Assembly: GCA_019114225.1 (NCBI GenBank)
Contig: DXFW01000019.1
Span: 17,178 to 81,177 of the forward strand
Source of the DNA: Candidatus Allofournierella pullicola
GTDB lineage: Bacteria > Bacillota > Clostridia > Oscillospirales > Ruminococcaceae
Direction of reading: 5' to 3'
DNA length: 64,000 bases
Shown: positions 60,100-64,000 of the stretch, in pieces
Position numbering within the stretch: the first letter of the stretch is position 1
Layout: each line of letters opens with the position of its first letter
Translations under genes and position numbers: made by a program
The notes under the pieces: generated by a model
Told to the model about the DNA's origin: nothing
The model's input: only the letters and a program-made list of their open reading frames with translations
Database searches by the model: none

Positions 60100-61671
60100 T
60101 CATCTTTTTTGCAGTTCCAGCAGTGTTGTCATACCTTGAAACAGAACTGTGATATCATATCCTTCTTCTTGCGCTACCTGACAGAATGTATCGTAACTAT
60201 CCCGATACTTCACATACGGTCCAACGTAATAAAATCTGTCCAAGTCAAAGATTCCTTGGTCTTTCAATCGTTCACGCATTGTTTGCGACGACGCGGTTCT
60301 AATCCAAAGGTCACACAACACAATGTTTTCGGAATATTCCTCCTCAAACTCCACATTATGCATAAGATAGAAACAGAACCCGCCTTTTGTCCAGTCATGA
60401 ACAAGCGTTGTCACTTCAGGGCCGCCATTCTCATACCAGCTTTGGGTTGCTTCTCGCACATCGCTCTTTGTCCATCCTAATCTCATCGTGGTGACCATAG
60501 TGCCGCAAACAAACACGACACATGCAATGGAAACAGCTCGTAACAATATCCACATGATTTTGCTGCGAAAAATCTGCATGCCATAATAAACGCCAATTAC
60601 AGAAGTGACAACAAATAGTGGGGCAAAAAACAAACTATATCGTTCGCCGAAATTATCTGCACCAACCATATCAGGGCTCCAATTGTTGTAGCCGTAGAAA
60701 GAGCAAACCACGGCGGCGAAGTACAGCACATACGACACTGCCAGCGCAAGAAAAATCTCTCTGTACTTTTTGTTGATGATAAACGCTATCATACAAAGAA
60801 CCGCCGTAAATCCGCCAAAAGCCAACAGACCAGCTTCGGCGCTCGGCACACCGCTAACTGGCATAAAAATCCATTTGACCACACTGATCGCACCCACAAA
60901 GAAGTCCAGAAAACCTCCATGGCGAAAAACAGGAGCATGAGAAACCATGGCGCTACCTTGTCTCAACATTTGGGGCAATAGGAAAAACACAAACAACACC
61001 AAAGCTGAAGGGGCGCCAATTCCCAGTGTGCAGCCGATTATTCCCGCAAACTTGTGTTTATTGCGTATTACATCGTAAGCCAGCAACAGATATAGCGGAA
61101 CAACCACAAAAACCGCCCCGTATTGACTGTATACCGCCAGCACCGCAAAAGTGAAGAAGCCAACAAGCGTCCGGTTGCTATGCCGTTCCAAATATGCCAA
61201 GCCAAAATACAGCATCCAACACTCACAGCACAACATCAAATTGTACTCAGCACATTCCAGCGCGTAATAAACGACCTGATAGGTGCCCAAGTATGTGACC
61301 GTTCCCAGCAATGCTAAACAATAGGAACCGTGGATTCGCAAGGTTTTGAACAGACCCACTGCACCTGCCAAAGTGAACAAGATTCCCGGAATGCGGAAAG
61401 ACAAATCTCCACTGTCAAATATGCAGAGCCATAAATACATGACGAAATTATACAGCGGCGGCTGATAAGTCGAACAAATCCGTTCGTACATATTGTTTGT
61501 AGCAGAAACAGGAACTGGCCCGACAAGTACTTTAGAATAGAAATATTCGATCGCCTCATCATACCACAAGCCAGAAGCAGTTGCCTGGGACAACATAAGA
61601 ACCGCAAATGCCATAAAAACTATTGCAACACCTGCAGTCTTCCAATACATCTCTTTTTTGTTTGTGTCCAT
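60100..61671 (-). CDS. GT-C fold glycosyltransferase-like membrane protein
   Basis: A 523-residue polytopic membrane protein with about eleven to thirteen hydrophobic helices. The first extracytoplasmic loop carries WYDEAIEYFYSKV with the acidic pair D38/E39, the position of the catalytic Asp/Glu in GT-C enzymes such as PMT/ArnT/GT39 members, and a YQPPLYNFVMYLWLCIF segment follows. These enzymes move sugars from polyprenyl-phosphate donors onto lipids, proteins or glycans outside the membrane. The ATG at 61671 has GGAG upstream; another ATG at 61695 lies just past the GT2 stop. It directly follows a GT2 gene that could make its polyprenyl-phosphate sugar donor. Codon and base use is clearly more AT-rich than genes before 58.8 kb. 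Confidence 0.8.
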   Translation of the reverse strand: MDTNKKEMYWKTAGVAIVFMAFAVLMLSQATASGLWYDEAIEYFYSKVLVGPVPVSATNNMYERICSTYQPPLYNFVMYLWLCIFDSGDLSFRIPGILFTLAGAVGLFKTLRIHGSYCLALLGTVTYLGTYQVVYYALECAEYNLMLCCECWMLYFGLAYLERHSNRTLVGFFTFAVLAVYSQYGAVFVVVPLYLLLAYDVIRNKHKFAGIIGCTLGIGAPSALVLFVFFLLPQMLRQGSAMVSHAPVFRHGGFLDFFVGAISVVKWIFMPVSGVPSAEAGLLAFGGFTAVLCMIAFIINKKYREIFLALAVSYVLYFAAVVCSFYGYNNWSPDMVGADNFGERYSLFFAPLFVVTSVIGVYYGMQIFRSKIMWILLRAVSIACVVFVCGTMVTTMRLGWTKSDVREATQSWYENGGPEVTTLVHDWTKGGFCFYLMHNVEFEEEYSENIVLCDLWIRTASSQTMRERLKDQGIFDLDRFYYVGPYVKYRDSYDTFCQVAQEEGYDITVLFQGMTTLLELQKR

Positions 61672-61701
61672 TTCGTGACGCTCCGCTTTATTCATACTTC
61701 A

Positions 61702-62445
61702 TCATGTGCCCCATGGTTTTTCTCCGTGCGTATCATTCATATTCTTTTTGAAAACCGCGAAATCCTTCAATGCGTTACAGCCAATTTTCACAATCTTGAC
61801 CAAATCGATAGAATTTTTGCCTCCCTGCCTTGGCCGGAATGTGATCGGTAAGAAGAGTATTTTCTCCTTATAGTATACAAAAAAAGTGGTAAGCATAATA
61901 TTAGGGAGATTGTACTCTGGCGATAATTTTTCGAGATACTTTTTTACTGTGTCCGTTTTCATCAGGCGGAAGGGTGCATTGGCATCTGGGACTTTCACTT
62001 TAAAATAAGCTCTCAGAAGTATGCATACCACTTTTTCTACAAGCGCTCTTATGAGGCCGTCCCCACGCTTTGCACGCTTCCCACAAACGATGTCATATTT
62101 CTGGCGCATATCCCAGAAGCTTGAAAACTCAGAAGGCACAGTTTGCCCATCGGAATCCGTCTGGAAAATCCACTCCGCATTCTGCTCGATCGCATAACGA
62201 TACAACGCAATCACCTTTGGGCCATGAAATTTGCCTGTATCGGAAAGAATTTCTATTTGAGGATACTCCTTCTGCAAATCCAACAGAATAGAATGTGTAC
62301 GGTCATTGCTCCCGCTATCCGCCACAACAATGCGTGAATCCGCCCCAAGATTTTGTACAACTGGATACCAATCGCGCACGACATCAGCAATAGTCGCCTC
62401 TTCATTGTAGGCCGGCATCACTATGTAGAGTTTTTCGTTTTCCAT
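61702..62445 (-). CDS. GT2-family glycosyltransferase (polyprenyl-phosphate sugar synthase-like)
   Basis: A 247-residue soluble GT-A enzyme. It opens MENEKLYIVMPAYNEEATIADVV, with the nucleotide-binding region and DSGSNDRTHSILLDL, then QTDSDGQTVPSEF carrying the DxD-type metal motif, and DANAPFRLMKTDTVKK. This resembles dolichol/undecaprenyl-phosphate mannosyl or glucosyl transferases (DPM1/GtrB-like) but without C-terminal membrane helices. The ATG at 62445 has GAGG six bases upstream; in-frame ATGs at 62475 and 62508 lack one. Its stop lies about 30 bp before the GT-C gene. Together they suggest a two-step glycosylation module: donor synthesis then transfer across the membrane. Confidence 0.88.
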   Translation of the reverse strand: MENEKLYIVMPAYNEEATIADVVRDWYPVVQNLGADSRIVVADSGSNDRTHSILLDLQKEYPQIEILSDTGKFHGPKVIALYRYAIEQNAEWIFQTDSDGQTVPSEFSSFWDMRQKYDIVCGKRAKRGDGLIRALVEKVVCILLRAYFKVKVPDANAPFRLMKTDTVKKYLEKLSPEYNLPNIMLTTFFVYYKEKILFLPITFRPRQGGKNSIDLVKIVKIGCNALKDFAVFKKNMNDTHGEKPWGT

Positions 62446-62886
62446 TTTTTGCCTCTTTTCATTACTTCTTTGCATCTCTTCCCGACTTTGAAAAGCTGCA
62501 CGATACATGTGCTAGGTATCCCCATCTCACACTGTGTAAGCAGACGCATGCGTTTACCGCATTCTTGATAGAATGCAGATTACACCGTCGTAATGCGTCC
62601 CAAACACAAAACGACTGATGGTTTTATAAAAAATATTTTAAAAAGAAGTTACGTGAATTTTCTTGGTGCACAGAAAACCTCCCGTAAGCAACAAAATACT
62701 GTCGATTCCTTTTTCTCCTTTCTCCGCCCTAGTCAAAAAATCCAAAGTACTGTCTCCTGTCATAGAATTCTGTTGCTCAATTCGATTGCTCACTCCAAAG
62801 TTTACTGTATATTGATGGAGCACCATGTGAAAAGCTCGCTGCTGAAACCTCGAAGCCTTAAAAATCCATTACCATTTATCTCTTTT
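62446..62886. other. Gene-free AT-rich interval
   Basis: About 440 bp between GT2 and the GNAT gene. The open frames here (62638-62826 minus; 62593-63099 plus, which runs into the GNAT gene antisense) show no ribosome site or family pattern. No tRNA, repeat or strong hairpin was recognised. It probably holds the promoter of the glycosyltransferase pair. Confidence 0.5.
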
Positions 62887-63351
62887 TTACCACAAAAGAT
62901 TCAAATCGGTTTTCTGCATTACATACTTTTCGTCATCTTTTGTGGAAAAGGCAAATCCCATCTTCAGATAAAGTTGCTGCGCACGGGTATTGGCTTTATA
63001 AACTTCCAATGTGATTTTCTTAAACCCATTTTGCGTACATCGTTCCACCATTTCTTCCAGCAATCTTTTCGCCAAGCCGTACCCCTGATATTCCTCTAAC
63101 ACGCTCAAACTTGTTATAAACGCCATCGGTGGACGATTCGCATAGAAAGCGCACAGGCCTATATCCCTTCCTTCATACATGCACCATATCAAACTCGCAT
63201 AATTGCAAATTTTATCCACATACGCCTTTACATCCAGACGGCTAGAGAGTTTCGGTTTAAAAGAATCATCTGCAACGTCAAAATAATTCTTTACTCTTGC
63301 CCTATCTTGACAACGCTGTTGAAAGCATATTTCGATTTTTTCAGGGTCCAC
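62887..63351 (-). CDS. GNAT-family N-acetyltransferase
   Basis: A 154-residue acetyltransferase with the GNAT core: a beta strand ITSLSVLEEYQGYGLAKRLLEEMVERC containing the acetyl-CoA pyrophosphate-binding QGYGLA motif, and the later ITLEVYKANTRAQQLYLKMGF segment. The substrate is unknown, possibly an amino-sugar or amino acid. The frame opens with a TTG at 63366, but GGAGG sits inside that extension eight bases before a GTG at 63351, so the GTG start is preferred. It is followed by glycosyltransferases and preceded by an RraA-like gene, so it may modify a sugar in surface glycan synthesis, though this is inference. AT-rich, unlike the bulk of the window. Confidence 0.83.
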   Translation of the reverse strand: MDPEKIEICFQQRCQDRARVKNYFDVADDSFKPKLSSRLDVKAYVDKICNYASLIWCMYEGRDIGLCAFYANRPPMAFITSLSVLEEYQGYGLAKRLLEEMVERCTQNGFKKITLEVYKANTRAQQLYLKMGFAFSTKDDEKYVMQKTDLNLLW

Positions 63352-63461
63352 CTGTACATCCTCCAAAAGACATTGTGGGTATTCTTATATCCATTCACTC
63401 AAGTGTTAGATAAATCATTTTCACAATTATCAAGCAAATTAAAGTGTTTGCTCGGTTCATC

Positions 63462-64000
63462 TCACTTTCTATTTTCAATAGCGCTTCGACTCATATAAAC
63501 ATCGTCTTGGAGATATTTTTTTTCACACACAATTTGGAATGTGTTTTCTTTGTAGTGGTCAAGTCTGTCAAACCAAATATCTTCCTGATTTTCAATCTGA
63601 TGCAGCTCGGCCAAAAAATCTTCGTTGATTCTCTCTTTAGGTATTATTACTACTCCGCAGTCATCACAAACCGCAATCGCTCCATCATATCTTTCGAAAT
63701 GCTCTTTTCTTATTGCTTCATCAAAATGTTTAGCAGGTTCTCGATTGAAGCATCCAACCGGAGTAAAGCCCTCACACCAAATAGGCCACTTTTCTCTATA
63801 AAGGGCCGCTGCGTCTCTCATTTTTCCCTTTACGACGATCGCACGACTCTGGCGATAAAGCAAAACATACTTGCTTACCAGTTCACCAAAAATGGCTCTG
63901 TCTGCGCAACCGAATGCTTCCACAAAAACAATACAATCCTCTTCTATGTCCTGGATCTGCTCGTGTACAGGCCAATTGCTTTCCTCGTATGCGTAGACCC
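63462..64000 (-). CDS. RraA-like protein, partial
   Basis: An open frame continuing past the right edge without a start; about 178 residues are visible. The pattern IVVKGKMRDAAALYREKWPIWCEGFTPVGCFN and IAVCDDCGVVIIPKERINEDFL is that of the RraA-like / HMG-CHA aldolase fold (G-x-x-RD, then the D-D-x-GVVV-P segment). The GTG at 63923 is internal: the frame goes on upstream with a coherent sequence (NWPVHEQIQDIEEDCIVFVE). Members include ribonuclease E inhibitors and metal-dependent aldolases; which applies here is unknown. It is transcribed toward the GNAT gene 110 bp away. Confidence 0.65.
   Translation of the reverse strand, partial: VYAYEESNWPVHEQIQDIEEDCIVFVEAFGCADRAIFGELVSKYVLLYRQSRAIVVKGKMRDAAALYREKWPIWCEGFTPVGCFNREPAKHFDEAIRKEHFERYDGAIAVCDDCGVVIIPKERINEDFLAELHQIENQEDIWFDRLDHYKENTFQIVCEKKYLQDDVYMSRSAIENRK

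Noticed and set aside
62593..63099. 168-codon plus-strand frame in the AT-rich end
   Set aside because: It overlaps the GNAT gene antisense, has no ribosome site and shows no family pattern.
3934..64000. tRNA or rRNA genes
   Set aside because: The intergenic intervals were read for cloverleaf arms and CCA-type ends and none were recognised; a tRNAscan/Infernal run would be decisive.

Overview
The window is GC-rich bacterial chromosome with strong AGGAGG-type ribosome binding sites, no outer-membrane machinery, a BlaI/M56 pair, a YhgE/Pip-type exporter, a DUF4317 protein and surface proteins held by a C-terminal membrane helix. Together these suggest a Gram-positive anaerobe of the class Clostridia, most likely a gut Oscillospiraceae/Ruminococcaceae-type organism. 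This is inferred from gene content; no rRNA or marker gene is present.

Layout. 1-3.2 kb: a leftward catabolic-looking operon (Gfo/Idh/MocA oxidoreductase, adenine deaminase, start of a creatinase/prolidase-like protein). 3.4-3.9 kb: a nitroreductase. 4.05-29.15 kb: one uninterrupted gene for an 8366-residue secreted, membrane-anchored repeat protein, the dominant feature of the window, preceded by a membrane-anchored TPR protein. 30.4-33.0 kb: a response regulator and a 7TM sensor histidine kinase. A 14-nt motif lies the same distance (38 bp centre to centre) from the -10 box of the kinase operon and of the TPR/giant operon, so this two-component system plausibly controls the giant protein. 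33.1-38.9 kb: a FadR-type regulator divergent from hypB - FAD/Fe-S oxidoreductase - hypA - polytopic membrane protein, with no hydrogenase structural gene nearby. 39.0-42.4 kb: a TetR regulator divergent from a YhgE/Pip-type membrane protein, with CAAC/GTTG inverted repeats over both promoters. 42.5-47.1 kb: a second large surface protein. 47.2-49.4 kb: M56 peptidase and BlaI-type repressor. 49.5-53.6 kb: a MarR-controlled heterodimeric ABC exporter. 53.8-58.8 kb: LysR regulator, DUF4317 protein, MATE transporter and a CofE-like ligase. 58.9-60.0 kb: a decayed IS256-family element. 60.1-64.0 kb: a visibly AT-richer segment with a GT-C glycosyltransferase, a GT2 glycosyltransferase, a GNAT acetyltransferase and a partial RraA-like protein, probably acquired horizontally.

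Taken together the central part is a cell-envelope region: two large surface proteins, a sensor-regulator pair, envelope-stress-type regulation (BlaI/M56) and several exporters each next to its own regulator. The two most interesting items are the giant protein with its putative two-component control, and the hypAB cluster without a hydrogenase.
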